A stretch of 64,000 nt of DNA from Macrolepiota albuminosa (taxonomy: Eukaryota > Basidiomycota > Agaricomycetes > Agaricales > Agaricaceae), in NCBI GenBank assembly GCA_027475525.1, contig JAMWFC010000010.1:248001-312000 (forward strand), given 5' to 3'. The notes beneath the pieces are model-generated. The model was not told the DNA's origin. It saw nothing but the letters and a program-made list of their open reading frames with translations, and made no database searches. Of the stretch, positions 45,620-56,862 are shown one piece after another; the stretch's first letter is position 1; the number at the start of each line of letters is the position of its first letter. Both the position numbers and the translations under genes were made by a program.

Positions 45620-47682
45620 GTAGCAAGCGCCTGTGGTACAATAGAATATTCATCAATTGATATTTCATATTGTGCACAAAAAGTGGGTTCAACTCCCACT
45701 AGTTCACATTATATAATAGCAGCAGGCCGCTGACGTCCGCTAGCGTCATGAATTTGATCCGTTGAAAACTCCAGAGATTTCTGCAGTGGCATAAGATGGA
45801 CGAGTTTGCGCATGTGGTCATTCCAGTGCTCATGACCAGTTGATAATACACTGTGGCGGGCTACCTTTGTGCTGGTCTTTGTAAAAAAGGTAGTCAGCCC
45901 TAGTGTATCGTCACTTGTCATGTGAACTGGAATGATCTCATGTGTCAACTCCTTCATCCTATCCCGTTTCAGTAATTGCTAGAGTTTTGGTCAGATCCAC
46001 TACCACAGGCGCATACTACAGGTCAGTACAATGTATATGTAGAGCAAAAATGCACTCATATAAAAACACAGCATTAGTCCCTGTTAAGGTGAAGTAGGAG
46101 TAGAACCCACCACTGTACACAATATTGAATATCAATAAATGAATATTCCACTGAACCACTGGGACTGGTTGCACCGCTGACATCAGCTGGCTCACATGCT
46201 ATTGAATATCAATAAATGAATATTCCACTGAACCACTGGGACTGGTTGCACCGCTGACATCAGCTGGCTCACATGCTGACATCAGCTGCCGTCCGCTGGC
46301 ATGCCAGCGGACAGCGGACACTCACGCACCCTCTTCCGCCCTTCCTCCTCTTTCTCTCCAGTGCCATCCTCTCCACTCCCCACACTACCTCACATGCCAC
46401 CCCCATCCACCACATGCACCCCGCTTCCCTCCTCCCCCCTGACCTGACGTCCGACGTCTGCTACGTCCGCTGGGGTACCAGCAGACACCCACGCTCCTCC
46501 CCTTCCCCCTTCCCCCTCTTTCTCCCCACCCCCATCCCTACATCCGCTGGGGTACCAGCAGACACCCACGCTCCTCCCCTTCCCCCTTCCCCCTCTTTCT
46601 CCCCACCCCCATCCCTCTTCCACCACCTCCCACGCTCTCTGAGATGCCACCCCATGCGGCGGACACCCATGCACCCCGTTTTCTTCTCTCCTGCCCTGAT
46701 GCCGGACGATGCCAGGGGTTGCCGACGGATTCCCGTGGATGCCAACGGATACTGGCAGATATCCGGTAGATGCCAAGGGATGCACGACGGATGCCGACGG
46801 ATGCCAGCTGATGGCCAGCTGATGGCTGCTGATGCCAACGCCCCTTTCAGGCCACGAAAACTCTTTTGGGAGGTATGCCACCCCCTTCCACCTCAAAAAA
46901 TCCATATGGAAACCTGTGGAAATGTAGGTGGGTGTCCGTTCATTGTGTTATCTGACCTTTGAATCTATCTGTTAGTAACGGACCTGTGGTGCAGCAGTTA
47001 AATGTGCGTTCCGTTGCTGGAGGCTTTCCCAAGGCCGGGGGTTCGATTCCTCCCCATAGGCATATGGCGGGCAAGACAAAGTTACCTTTTTCCTTGGTCC
47101 AACCAGACTCCATGGACCTGCGTAGGCCTCTGTGGATGTCCGCTGGTGCCCTGCACAGGCCTGGGAGGGCCCGCATAGGTTTGAGTCCGTCAATGTACGT
47201 CTGCGTGGATGTCTGCTGGTGGCTTGCGTAGGCCTGCGTAGATTTGCAGAGCCCTTTTGTGGACGTACGCTGGTGTCGGGGGTGGGAAAAGGATGGAAGG
47301 GGAGACGTGCAGCCTTGAGTTATTGCAGGGAGGAATGGAGAGGGAGGGAAGTGGGGAACCTCGAGGAGGGTTTATTCATGCCATGAAGTCTGCCAATGGA
47401 GGAGGTTTTCACTCGTGTGCTGATGCCTGCCGGCGGCCGCTAACGCACATTGACGTCCGCTAGTGTCTGCTGGCATCTGCCGGGCCTGCATGCGCATGTG
47501 TGTGCCCGCCTTTTATCGATCCACTAGACTGTGTCATACAGCACATTGTGACACGTCCACAGCTCTGTATTCTATGGCACTGTGGGGACTGCTCCGCTCC
47601 AGTGTAGCGGACTCCGCTGAACACGTATGGTACAGCACAAAGCAGGCTCCCGTACAACGTATGACACGTACTGTTGTGATGC
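45620..47682. repeat. Right terminal inverted repeat of the KDZ element (about 2 kb)
   Basis: Reverse complement of 28885-30895 with many single-base differences. Carries the tRNA-like module (46983-47060), the 17-bp-type minisatellite (46700-46830), and two 77-bp duplications (46124 and 46461). An open stretch at 45709-45957 (minus) is shared with the left repeat near 30600-30830 but is broken there. Confidence 0.8.
46983..47060 (+). other. tRNA-like module in right KDZ terminal repeat
   Basis: Mirror copy of 29376-29453. CCTGTGG pairs with CCATAGG, and the T-arm-like hairpin is GGGGGTTCGATTCCTCC. The T-stems of the two copies differ (CCTCC here, CCCCT in the left copy), yet both still pair with GGGGG through one G-U each. 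Transcription from both copies would run outward, toward the element ends. Confidence 0.55.
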
Positions 47683-49697
47683 CCTACCCTGATGATATTG
47701 CTTTTTAGTTTAGGAATTTCCAAGTTAGAGTGATCTTATTATATTTTTCTCCTGACTAACACATTTAAAAATGCATGAAGATCGACTAGGTAGATTGTCT
47801 GCATGTCTACAGTGATACCACTAAAAAAGACATTTAAAAATAATAATATTGAACAGCTGCTAAAAGAAACATTGATCCTTTAGCTTCTTTATCTTTGGAC
47901 TATAAAAACAACCTCTGAAGACTATGGCTTAGTCACACAGCTGAAAGAGAGAGATCCAAAGTATATCAGAATATATACTAACAATACAATATCATAATAA
48001 CTACTCATCTGACAAAGGAAAATCTAAAGAAAAACAAGTCTAAAGACTTTCTATGATAGGACTAGTGCTTTTGGAGCCTCAGAAGCATGGAAAACAACTG
48101 TACATGACAACAAAACCTTAAAAAACTTGAAAATTGCTTAAATAAACAATTGCACAAATAAGTCAGGAAAATTCTGGATTTTGAAAGTTAGAGAGGCAAA
48201 CTCTGGCTTATATAAGCTGTTTGTATAGTGTGTTGAAGAGACCACATTTGTTTGAATGATAGCTAAAGAATTAGAGCACTTCAAAGGCTGAAAATAGTAT
48301 TAATAGATAGAATTGAAAAAATAGAAGCAGTAAGATGAAAAAATGAATAAAAAGGCAGAGGAAACTGTGACTGTGAAATTTTCTAAAACTTTTACACATA
48401 TATAATGTTATTGACAAAGACTAATCCTGAGTTGTAAACAAAGAAAAAGACATCTAAGGCTTCTTGGGCTTTAGAAGTTATTGATCTTAAAAATTTTTAA
48501 ACCAAAGTGAAAAACTAAATATATATTCTTATATTCTATATAAACTTTGATACTTTGTTCTCAGTTTTAAATACATTGTGGAGGACAGAAATTCAAAGAT
48601 GAATACCTCAAGATTGATCCACTACTTACAATAAGTAAATAGTCTTTTTTAAAAGTCAAATCTTTTATGCTGATATATTTATATGTAAAATAGAAAACAC
48701 TTAAAAATTCATAATGAAAAATACCCTTGTAAGAATTCTTTTAATTTATATATTTTCTTTAATTTCTAGATGTGACCAAAGTATAATAGATATTTTCAAA
48801 GACCTTTATAAGAATTCTTTCAATTGAGCAGACTGCAATTTTCTATCCATGTACTATTTCTAGTATAACTAATACTTAGAAAAAGTAAGATTAGATACTT
48901 CAAGAATAAACACATGTCTTTGATTCTATACTCAGACAAGCAGAGTAATCACTAAGTGAAAAATACTGATAGCTGAGCAGTTGTTCATTGAACACATAGT
49001 TTTGAAGTTGGAAAATAATAATATATGCTATTATAACTAGACTTGACTAGTGGTTTCAATATTGTTAATATTGTTAAACCTCTATTGTATTGAACTGAGA
49101 GCATATATGTAGTTAAGAAATTTATTGTACTTGTAAAAAAAACTAACAAGAAAAAAATCAAACTACATTCATGTTTTAAGTTTAAAAATAATTACCACAG
49201 ATACATTTGGAACAGGAGTTGATTAAGCAATAACTCAAGCTCAATGTGCACCCTCTCTCTACAGAATAAGAACTAAGAGCTCAATAAATTCAGCAAGGGA
49301 AATATAACAAAAACTAGCCAGAACAGCTTTCTTTTCTCCAATATCTTGACATGCACTAGCTTCATCTCAATAAGCACTGTCACTCTGGAAAGTATGAACA
49401 AGTAGACAGATGTAGCATAAAATGCAAGAAGTCATAACCAAAGCCCAGATGTATTTGAATAACTCAATTCAAGATGTCTACTCTAAAAGAGCTCAACCAA
49501 ACATAAGAGTTGTAAAACTTGACTAGCTAAGAAATGGGAATATTTTTGCAATAGGTATGTCTGAGATAGTCTGCTATAAAATCATCCTATCAAGGAGCTT
49601 TTGCTACAGAAATTAGATCATTAAAAATAAATGGCATGAGAAAAACTTTAAAGTGCTTACTACACTGAAAATTAAGGGTTATCTGCAGATATAACAT
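47683..49697. other. AT-rich flank outside the KDZ element, one degraded LTR
   Basis: Aside from the LTR copy at 47898-48370, only stop-dense AT-rich sequence. Confidence 0.4.
47898..48370 (+). repeat. Degraded copy of the TGTAA...CTCCTGACA LTR family
   Basis: ACCTCTGAAGACTATGGCTT, GGAGCCTCAGAAGCATGGAA and GCAAACTCTGGCTTATATAA line up in order with the solo LTR at 24471-24990. The last part is lost and no target duplication is visible. Confidence 0.65.
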
Positions 49698-50451
49698 TGT
49701 AAAGGCAGCCTCTGGAGGCTATGGCTCAACAACACAGCTAGCAGAGAGAGATTTAAAGTATATTAAAGAATATGCTAACAATACTATAATAACTACTCAC
49801 CTGGCAGAGGGAGATCCAACGAAAACAAGTCTAGAGATTTTTTATGCCAGAACTAATGCTTTTGAGGCCCTAGAAGCATGGAAAACAATTGTACAAGACA
49901 ACAAAACCTTAAAATCTCAAAAATTGCCTAAATAAACAATGACACAAACAAGGCAGGAAAACTCCAGCTTATATATGTTAAAATTTAGACCTCTAAGAAC
50001 AAGAGTTAGTTTATTCTATGGATATAGTCAGTCTCATAAATAGATGGTATAGTAAGTATGTTGCTCATCTCTCAGTCTAATATAAATGACTAAGGGGTTC
50101 ATCTAATATAACTGTATATATGTATATGTATTGTAGAACAATGGGAGTTGGTTAAGAGAAAGGAGAGTGTAATATAAAGGATTAGTGATGGTGGCTAGTG
50201 GCCCTGCATAATGAGTGGCTGGCATGATATTGTGAAATGGTAGAATGCCAACAATGTAAGCTGTTTTTATCCAGTATTGAAGAATCCACACTTGTCTGAA
50301 TGATAACTAGAGAGCTAGAGGACCTCAGAGGCTGAAAGTAGTACTTGTAAATAGAGTTGAAAGAATAAAAGCAGTAAAGTGAAAGAATGAAAGAAAAAAT
50401 AAGAAAATAAATAAAGACAGAAGGAGAGAAGAAATAAAAAGTCTCCTGACA
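49698..50451 (+). repeat. LTR copy of the same family, interrupted by a nested solo LTR
   Basis: Starts TGTAAAGGCAGCCTCTGGAG and ends AGTCTCCTGACA. Removing the 278-bp insert and its duplicated flank leaves a length close to the 520-bp family member. The 5-bp flanks (AACAT and ATCAG) do not match. Confidence 0.7.
49976..50253. repeat. Nested solo LTR of a second family (278 bp)
   Basis: TGTTAAAATTTAGACCTC ... GAATGCCAACA splits the sequence CTTATATA/AGCTG that is continuous in the other family members. The flanking 5-mers ATATA and ATGTA form a near-perfect target duplication with one mismatch. Confidence 0.65.
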
Positions 50452-51787
50452 ATCAGGGACAGTATAAAGACAAAGAAATAAAAGGTAGGACATACACCAT
50501 TACAATCCAAGTCAACATTATAGGTAGCAACAATGCCTTCAACATTGAAATCTCTTTGAAGCTCATGCTGAATCTCAATTAGCCTTGCAGTAGGAGGATA
50601 ATACTCAGACATCATAGCAGCCTCAGAGTCCCCAAGAGTATAATGACCAATGTGATGTAGAGTTTGAGAACAAAAATAAGTAGAGAAGGCAGAGAGCCCT
50701 TTGAACAGTTATTAAAGGAACAGACAAGAGCACACTTAGGCATAACTGAGAGAAAGGGTTAGGAAATGTAAAAGACTAGAATCAATGCTTTATGACAGTG
50801 TATATTGAGGATGAATATGCAATCCAAGGCAAAGCAACAAATTGGGTGATCATCCTGAAGACATTGAAAAAACAACAGCTATAACATATCAAGACATACC
50901 AATGATTGAAAAATGTAATTTCACTCCATGAGGCAATAGGACATTAGCCCTTTTGGATGCTACACTGTAGTCATGCAGCAGGAAATAATAATGGGTTAGG
51001 GCTACATATTAATTCAAAAGCGACGTGTTCATATCCCGTGACATATTCTGTCAAATCACGGGCGATCCTGCTTCCGAACCCAGTGAGACCCAGGCACTAT
51101 GGACTCCTCACTTCAGTCGTCCCTCACGTCTCACGATAAATCTACGGTCTTATTAGTGATAATTCCCTCCATGAGGGCCCTTAAACAACAAGATCGACGT
51201 GCAAGCCATTCCTTTGCGGCCGACAAAATTGGATATGGTTATATGAAACTTCAAAGAATGCGCAAGGATTCGTACTCCTCATTTGCGTCACTCACACATC
51301 TTGTAGACACAGCCATCATGTCAGAGATATTTTAATTTTCTACTACTGACACCAGCTCTCGATCATCATCACCGTGCGGGGGAAAAGATTGCTGATCAAA
51401 GCCACTTTGCGCAACTGCTTCTTCTCCCACTTGGTCATAATTCAGTAACTATATGGTGACCAGACAATGCCCGTGCGTTCAACCTCGCGCTGCTTGATGT
51501 CTCTACTCGTGCTGGATCTGGATACTTGTGTACCACGTCCGGAGTTTTGAATTAGATTTTGAGCCCGACACTTCGATACTTCCATGTCTAGTGAGGCAGG
51601 GGCGTTTTAGGCTCACCTAGTATATTCAAAACAAAAAGCAAAGAGGCTGACCTTACCAGGTTCGCACATCAGCCGATCCGTGGCTGGCAGGACCACGTTC
51701 GCCACATTTCCCTTTCCCTTTATTTTATCCAAAACTGTTTATTCCTTTTTGCCCCTTCATCCTCTCCTCGTGCGTTGGGAAAGTCGG
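50452..51787. other. Transition from transposon region to gene island 3
   Basis: A minus-strand frame at about 50470-50615 (SEYYPPTARLIEIQHELQRD) is open but not recognised. GC content rises near 51.0 kb. The last few hundred bases should hold the BTB gene promoter. Confidence 0.35.
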
Positions 51788-52947
51788 ATGGAAGTCGGAA
51801 GACCAAAGTCTCCCTCTGGGTTCTCTGTGGACTTCTCCAATCTTATCCGGTCCGACTTCTGGTTCCTCGATGGTAACATCGTCATCATCGCGGGCCATGC
51901 AGCCTTCAAAGTTCATCGTGGGCAGCTGCAGCGCCATTCAGATATTTTCAGCGCCCTTTTATCACTCCCTCAACCTCAAGATGCCGTTGTCTTCGAAGGC
52001 TGTCTACATGTCGAACTCCAGGATAATCCTTCCGATGTTTTTTATTTTCTCAGTGCACTCTACGATGGCTTGTTCGTAGCCTCGTATCTAGAGTTTTCTG
52101 GCGGCTGACTAACATCATCAACAGATACTTCAAGACTCCGCACACGAATGATTTCATGGCCATCGCCGGCGTACTTCGTCTATCCTCCAAGTATTTCGTA
52201 GAGCATCTCCGTGAACGGTGTCTTAGTCGCCTTGACATTGACTGGCCTTCAACACTCGCAGGCTGGGACCGCCGTGAACAAGCCGCCACCGATTCTCATG
52301 GCCGTTACATGCCACGTGAATCATGTCCCCATCCTATCCTCGTCATTCAGCTGGCCCTAGATCTCGGTATTGATTCGATCCTTCCTGCCGCATTCTATGA
52401 TCTTGCACGTTATGGACCCAGCAAGATAATGTCTGGTGTCCCGCTCCCACCATCTGCTTTCGACGAATATTTGCCAAGGGAAAATTCGGAGAGCTCCCCT
52501 CCTGTCTCTATCGCCTACCTCTCCCGAGGCCAGCTCCTACGGACTCTCCGAGGGCGCGAACGTGTCCAGCGATACATGGCCCATTTCATCGCTTCTTCAC
52601 TACAATCCCGGGCACCGGCTCCGGACTGCGCCCATAGTCTCGACGCAGACCCAAGCCGCCCCTGTCACGAGTCATTCTACTTCATCATGCTTAATGTTCT
52701 CCGCTCCGTAGGGGGAATTGCTTGTGGGCGCGATGCGGACACACTTTATACTCTTATGCAAGCGCTGGATATGCTCTCTCGAACGGACTTCTCTGATGGT
52801 CAGCGACAGTGCGGTCTGCGGATATGTCAGCCATGTAAGGTGGATTTTGCAGCTTGTGCGATGAAGGCAAGGGAAGAGGTGTGGGCGGCTTTGCCAAGAT
52901 GGTTTGGTCTTACTGGAGAGGAAGACACGGACGAGGTTTTTCCTTAG
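51788..52947 (+). CDS. BTB/POZ domain protein, complete, two exons
   Basis: BTB domains mediate dimerisation and recruit partners such as cullin-3 ligases or chromatin factors. Exon 1 (51788-52071) and exon 2 (52125-52947) join across a 53-nt intron (GTTCGT...ACAG) in phase 2, giving 368 residues. The BTB fold spans about residues 20-130, with the typical start SDFWFLDGNIVIIAGHAAFK followed by VHRGQLQRHSDIFSALL and DVFYFLSALYDG. A helical C-terminal region holds HPILVIQLALDLGIDSILPA and two late Cys pairs (CGLRICQPC). The frame runs further upstream without an ATG, so the ATG at 51788 is the chosen start. This architecture is a large, expanded family in Agaricomycetes; individual roles are unknown. 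No damage is seen. Confidence 0.9.
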
Positions 52948-55674
52948 TGAATTTTTTTGGGGTATCTCTGGACTTGGAACAATCGTTTGCTGTGGCATGT
53001 TTCTGTTTTTTCTTCATATCTGTGTTCTCTATGTCGTAATATTTTTCGGCGATACATATTCCTAATGTCATCCTTTCCCCTTTTTGCTGTCGAAGCGCAA
53101 ACAGCGCTCAACGCGGATCCCTTCAAGATCCGACCGTAGCGCAGCCCAGACGTTAAACATTCGCCGGTCTTCAGAAATGCTGCAGAGATCTCACAGCGAC
53201 GTCTTTCATGATTTTCTGTATTCTCTCAAAAATGACGAGGCTTTGCCATCATGCAAATCTTTCGTACCCTCGAACATCTAAATTAACCACTACTATCTTC
53301 GTCTTCCCCAAGCTTTTGCTACCCCAACACCGGGTAGATAAATCTATCAGCTTACACACGAGTGTCAACATGGCCGACAGACAGGTGCTGTCGTGAATGG
53401 AAGAGATCCAGAGTCAGATCACAGCCAGAAGGCGCTTCTAGTGTATTTGGCTTATTGCCTCAATTATCCCTGAAACAACCTTTGCAACCCTTCGTGGGAG
53501 ACTTCTCACCCGCAATAAGAAAGTAAATCGCTTAGCAAGTGGTTGACTTGCATCATATCTGAGCATACCGGGGTAATTCAACTTTTGCAAAGTGTCAGCC
53601 TCTAAAAAAGGACTTTCCATATACAGCGTGAGGATCCTTTGGAAAGTATTGTCTATGGGGGTGTTACACAGATCATCAGATTGAACAGATTGAACAGATG
53701 GATAGAGGGTCATTATTGGTTGAGGTTTAATATCCAATGATACAGCACCTACCATCGTTTTCAAATAGATGCTCAATCTTATGGAGGTCTAAGCGTAAGT
53801 GGCAACTGAGGAAGAACAACATGCTGAGCTGCTTGAGCTACTCACTGACAACGCAAACAGGATGTTTTAATCTTTCTAAAAATGAGGAATACACTTCGAA
53901 CAAAGAATATATGTTTCATAGCACATCCAACGCTCACGAAGACGTGTTCGACTGATGAAGATCCAGACGCAGATTCTCACCTATTTCCATCGTGTCAGTG
54001 TGATCTTTTCGGACAAGATCTGCCGTTACACTGAAAATTTCCCTCCACTTTCCCCATGTTGCTATATTCTCCACAGTCAAAATGAGATCTGGTCAAGAAT
54101 GTTTCGCGCACGAAGGTGTGTCTTCGTCAACCAAAGGCTTTTCGGACTTCTTCCAGACCGCTGCTAAGGAAAACAACAAGCCTCAAAGAATTACACACAG
54201 CGTTGGCCACGTGACTCACTATTGTTCTTCTATCACGTTTACACTGCACTTTCCGTGCACTCTCACAGCAGTTGGAGAACTGCGCACGCCACCACGATCC
54301 GCGAAACTCAGTCGCGTGGACGATGTCACACTGGCTCACATCAAGGAGTTCGCTGCAACGTGGGTTCAATAAGTGCTAGATTAGGAATGCTCAGGACAGC
54401 GCAGTCGAAGATTGAACTTGCATGGAAACACTCAAATTTGATCAACTTGTAGGATGCGAAATGAAGTGGAATGACGGGTGGAAGAAACACGGAAATAAGA
54501 GGGATTATGCACGAGGACTACACTAGATGCCCCTATGTAGAACACAGCAGTTATGTCCTTTAGTCGCTATGGGAAAGTGCTAGTAATGGTAGCTTGAAAG
54601 ATTTCCTCATCAACATCGGGTATGAAACGTGGCCGAGTTTCTTGGAAAAGAAGATCAATCGGGCGTGAATACTTAGTAAATGCTCATGCATGAGGTGGAT
54701 CAGGTGACTGGCCAATAACACACAAAATGACACACATTGTACTAACCAGACCCCTGTAACTGTAACGTGTATGCCACAAAAAAATTCAAAACAGTTTGTC
54801 AATAGGAATTCCAGGTGCTGACTTGCTACGTCACTTTGTCAAAGAACTCAGGTTCTCCTTGCCGCACGGAAGGAAGATTGCTAGCCATCAATGTCCCGCG
54901 CGTCAACCTACGACATTGATAGGTTCTTAACATGACGATGTTACATCATATGAATGAGTATAAGAAAAGGAGGCGAGCGCGCCGACCGTGGGGCTGAGGA
55001 GACGAGATTAGGAATCGGGCGTCGTGTAGAGTGCGGAAACTTTTTTTCTACTGTTCGTCGATTGATTATTAACACGGGCCTGGACACTCGGAGTGAGCTT
55101 GGCTGCTGGTCTGGCACTTAGAAGTGCTGAAAAATGAAGTGACATGGACCTGGACTGGCATAAAAGACATCTGCCAGACACAGAATGACCAATATTCCTC
55201 GAGCGATTTCATGCCATAGAAATCCGGTCAATGCCAGATACAAGACATCAGTAATCTAGTACATCGGCGATATTCGGAAAGGATGATAAGACAAAGCAGG
55301 CGCTCAGCTGAGGTATGTAAGGACTTGCACGGAACGTGGCGAGGAGACAAATTTGAAATAGGGATAGACACGTTGTAAACTGGATGCAGTGAAGACGTAA
55401 CCGTGGCAACCCCCTTGTTCTAATTCCGAATTAATCTCAGGCTGATGCCGTCAGGATCGCTTTGTTCTGAAACTTTGCCAAATCTGGACGAGCACTGCCG
55501 AAATGGGTCACGTTTGTTTTTTTTTGTTCATGCATCCATCGCCTGTCCTTTGTTCTTAAACCCATCCAGTCGCTCGTTCTCCCCACAATCGCAGACCACT
55601 GGTTGATCTGGCCTTATATTCCTGCTAATTACACTCCATCTAACCTAACGTCTCCTCTCTTCGCCTTTTTCACG
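52948..55674. other. Long intergenic stretch, no confident gene
   Basis: A minus-strand frame at 53438-53750 (about 105 residues, SLDIKPQPIMTLYPS and FLLRVRSLPRRVAKVV) and a plus-strand one from the ATG at 54082 to 54372 are open but match nothing I know and lack clear splice partners. A T-rich tract near 55517 and a CT-rich block lie before the next start codon. Confidence 0.35.
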
Positions 55675-56862
55675 ATGGACCCCCCACCTACCGTCAATCA
55701 TCTCGATCACCATGAACGCATGCGTCTCGTGCGGTCCAACCGAAAACTCGAGACAGTTCTCGGTGCTGCTCCGTACTATATAGAAAGTGCACAGCTCGCC
55801 ACGCCAAAAGTCAGCCGTCGTGAATGTCGAGTGTTTGCCAATTCGCCAACATCACCTTCGTCGACGTTCAACTTGAAAGCAGAGAAATCATCGTACCTTA
55901 ATCCTTTTAAATCGACTTCGAAACCAAAACAAGGCTACCGGACATTAGAGCTTTCACGACCGCTTCTTCTCCGCCTACGATCCGTACCGGTTTCATCCTT
56001 GGATAATTGCGCATCGCAATCATCATCGCGAAGCACAACATCGGTGTCCGACACTCCGCTTTCCCCGACATTCACGCTTGATTTGCAGAAGCTGCAAGCG
56101 AGCAGTCTCAAGGATCGGCGCAAGAAGATGGCGAAACTCACGAGAACACTAGGCGAGAACATACCACCTGAACTCGTCTTCCCAGGTATCAGCAACGTCG
56201 TCGCAAAGCACTTCAAGTCAAGATCGCTTGAAGACATACCTACTCCACCCTCTGCGACACCACGGCCAGTCATCTCACGGCCGAGAGCCATGTCAATCCG
56301 TTCCCGCCACAAAGTTCCTCCTGCACCATCGAGGCCTGCACCTGTTCCCGTAGTACACGTCCAACTTTCATCCAAACAGGCATCGCAGTCGAAATCAACC
56401 CTCGCAGAACGTCGACGCAGACCCCGACCTCGTAGCCTAAGCGTCTCCACGGGGACCGACATGCTCATCGCTGCTGCTGCTGCTCAAGCACGCCTCCAGA
56501 CACAACCTGCAAAGCGTAGGGAAGTTGTCGCCACTTCGATCATCCGAAAGGAAATCATCACTGTCAAAGCAAACGGCCACGTTTACCCAGAACCACAATA
56601 CCTTACCATAAATGAACGGGCCACCAAAGACATCTTGGAGTTTCACTCACCGCTGCCATTCCAGTCGATACAGTCTGTGCCCGTATCAGGGCAGTCTCAC
56701 GTGAAATCCGCGTCTACCTCCTCGCCATTGCAGCATGCCTCTACTGACGTCTCGTCCGCGCTCCACCAATTTGGCAGGCGGAATGAACTCGAATGGAGTG
56801 GCGAGTGGAATCACGATATGGAGAACGTCGTCAAGAATCTGCGGAATTTGAAAGCGCGTTAG
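55675..56862 (+). CDS. Conserved-looking unknown Ser/Pro/Arg-rich protein, single exon
   Basis: I do not recognise a named family. The ATG at 55675 opens a 395-residue frame with no intron. The most protein-like, probably conserved segments are MRLVRSNRKLETVLGAAPYY near residue 13 and DRRKKMAKLTRTLGENIPPE around residues 145-165. The latter resembles a motif seen in many uncharacterised basidiomycete proteins. The C-terminus ends FGRRNELEWSGEWNHDMENV and then NLRNLKAR. Between these lie Ser/Thr/Pro- and Arg-rich, probably disordered segments, including RRRRPRPRSLSVS (a likely phosphorylation or nuclear-localisation region) and a short Ala run. No membrane segment is seen. The frame continues upstream without an ATG. 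The gene is well supported, its function is not. Confidence 0.75.
   Translation: MDPPPTVNHLDHHERMRLVRSNRKLETVLGAAPYYIESAQLATPKVSRRECRVFANSPTSPSSTFNLKAEKSSYLNPFKSTSKPKQGYRTLELSRPLLLRLRSVPVSSLDNCASQSSSRSTTSVSDTPLSPTFTLDLQKLQASSLKDRRKKMAKLTRTLGENIPPELVFPGISNVVAKHFKSRSLEDIPTPPSATPRPVISRPRAMSIRSRHKVPPAPSRPAPVPVVHVQLSSKQASQSKSTLAERRRRPRPRSLSVSTGTDMLIAAAAAQARLQTQPAKRREVVATSIIRKEIITVKANGHVYPEPQYLTINERATKDILEFHSPLPFQSIQSVPVSGQSHVKSASTSSPLQHASTDVSSALHQFGRRNELEWSGEWNHDMENVVKNLRNLKAR

Larger units (their letters stand above)
33101..46614. repeat. Set of fifteen 77-bp tandem duplications (probable assembly artefacts)
   Basis: First-copy starts and second-copy starts are 33101/33178, 33607/33684, 36986/37063, 37469/37546, 37969/38046, 38888/38966, 39516/39593, 39719/39796, 39949/40026, 41487/41564, 41780/41857, 42472/42549, 44446/44523, 46124/46201 and 46461/46538. 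Spacing is 77 bp in fourteen cases and 78 in one that has a 1-nt indel. Most pairs are identical, a few differ at one to several positions. They hit coding and non-coding sequence alike and shift reading frames. Confidence 0.85.
28885..47682. mobile_element. KDZ-class DNA transposon, about 18.8 kb, with 2-kb inverted ends and accessory genes
   Basis: Both ends begin CATCACAACRGTACGTGTCA in opposite orientation and stay alignable for about 2 kb. Inside are a KDZ transposase (minus strand, 35081-38948) and four further gene units, flanked by repeat-rich subterminal zones. KDZ (Kyakuja-Dileera-Zisupton) transposons are a known class, abundant in basidiomycetes. The flanks just outside (CATAGAGA left, CCCTACCC right) are not a target duplication. 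Either the ends have slipped, the insertion is old, or the two halves come from different copies joined in assembly. The many 77-bp duplications inside suggest the family is multicopy. Confidence 0.8.

Noticed and set aside
33101..46614. A dispersed 77-bp minisatellite or programmed duplication system
   Set aside because: The duplicated sequences are unrelated from site to site and share only their length, which points to an assembly k-mer overlap rather than a biological repeat.
46983..47060. A functional tRNA gene
   Set aside because: Acceptor and T-arm pair well, but the D-stem is only about three pairs and the anticodon arm is not clean; its mirrored position in transposon ends argues for a tRNA-like module.
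28877..47690. Target-site duplication of the KDZ element
   Set aside because: The bases next to the inverted ends (CATAGAGA and CCCTACCC) do not match, and shifting the ends by a few bases does not create a match.
55935..56468. 177-residue open frame on the minus strand
   Set aside because: It is the shadow of the single-exon gene at 55675-56862, a product of its codon composition.
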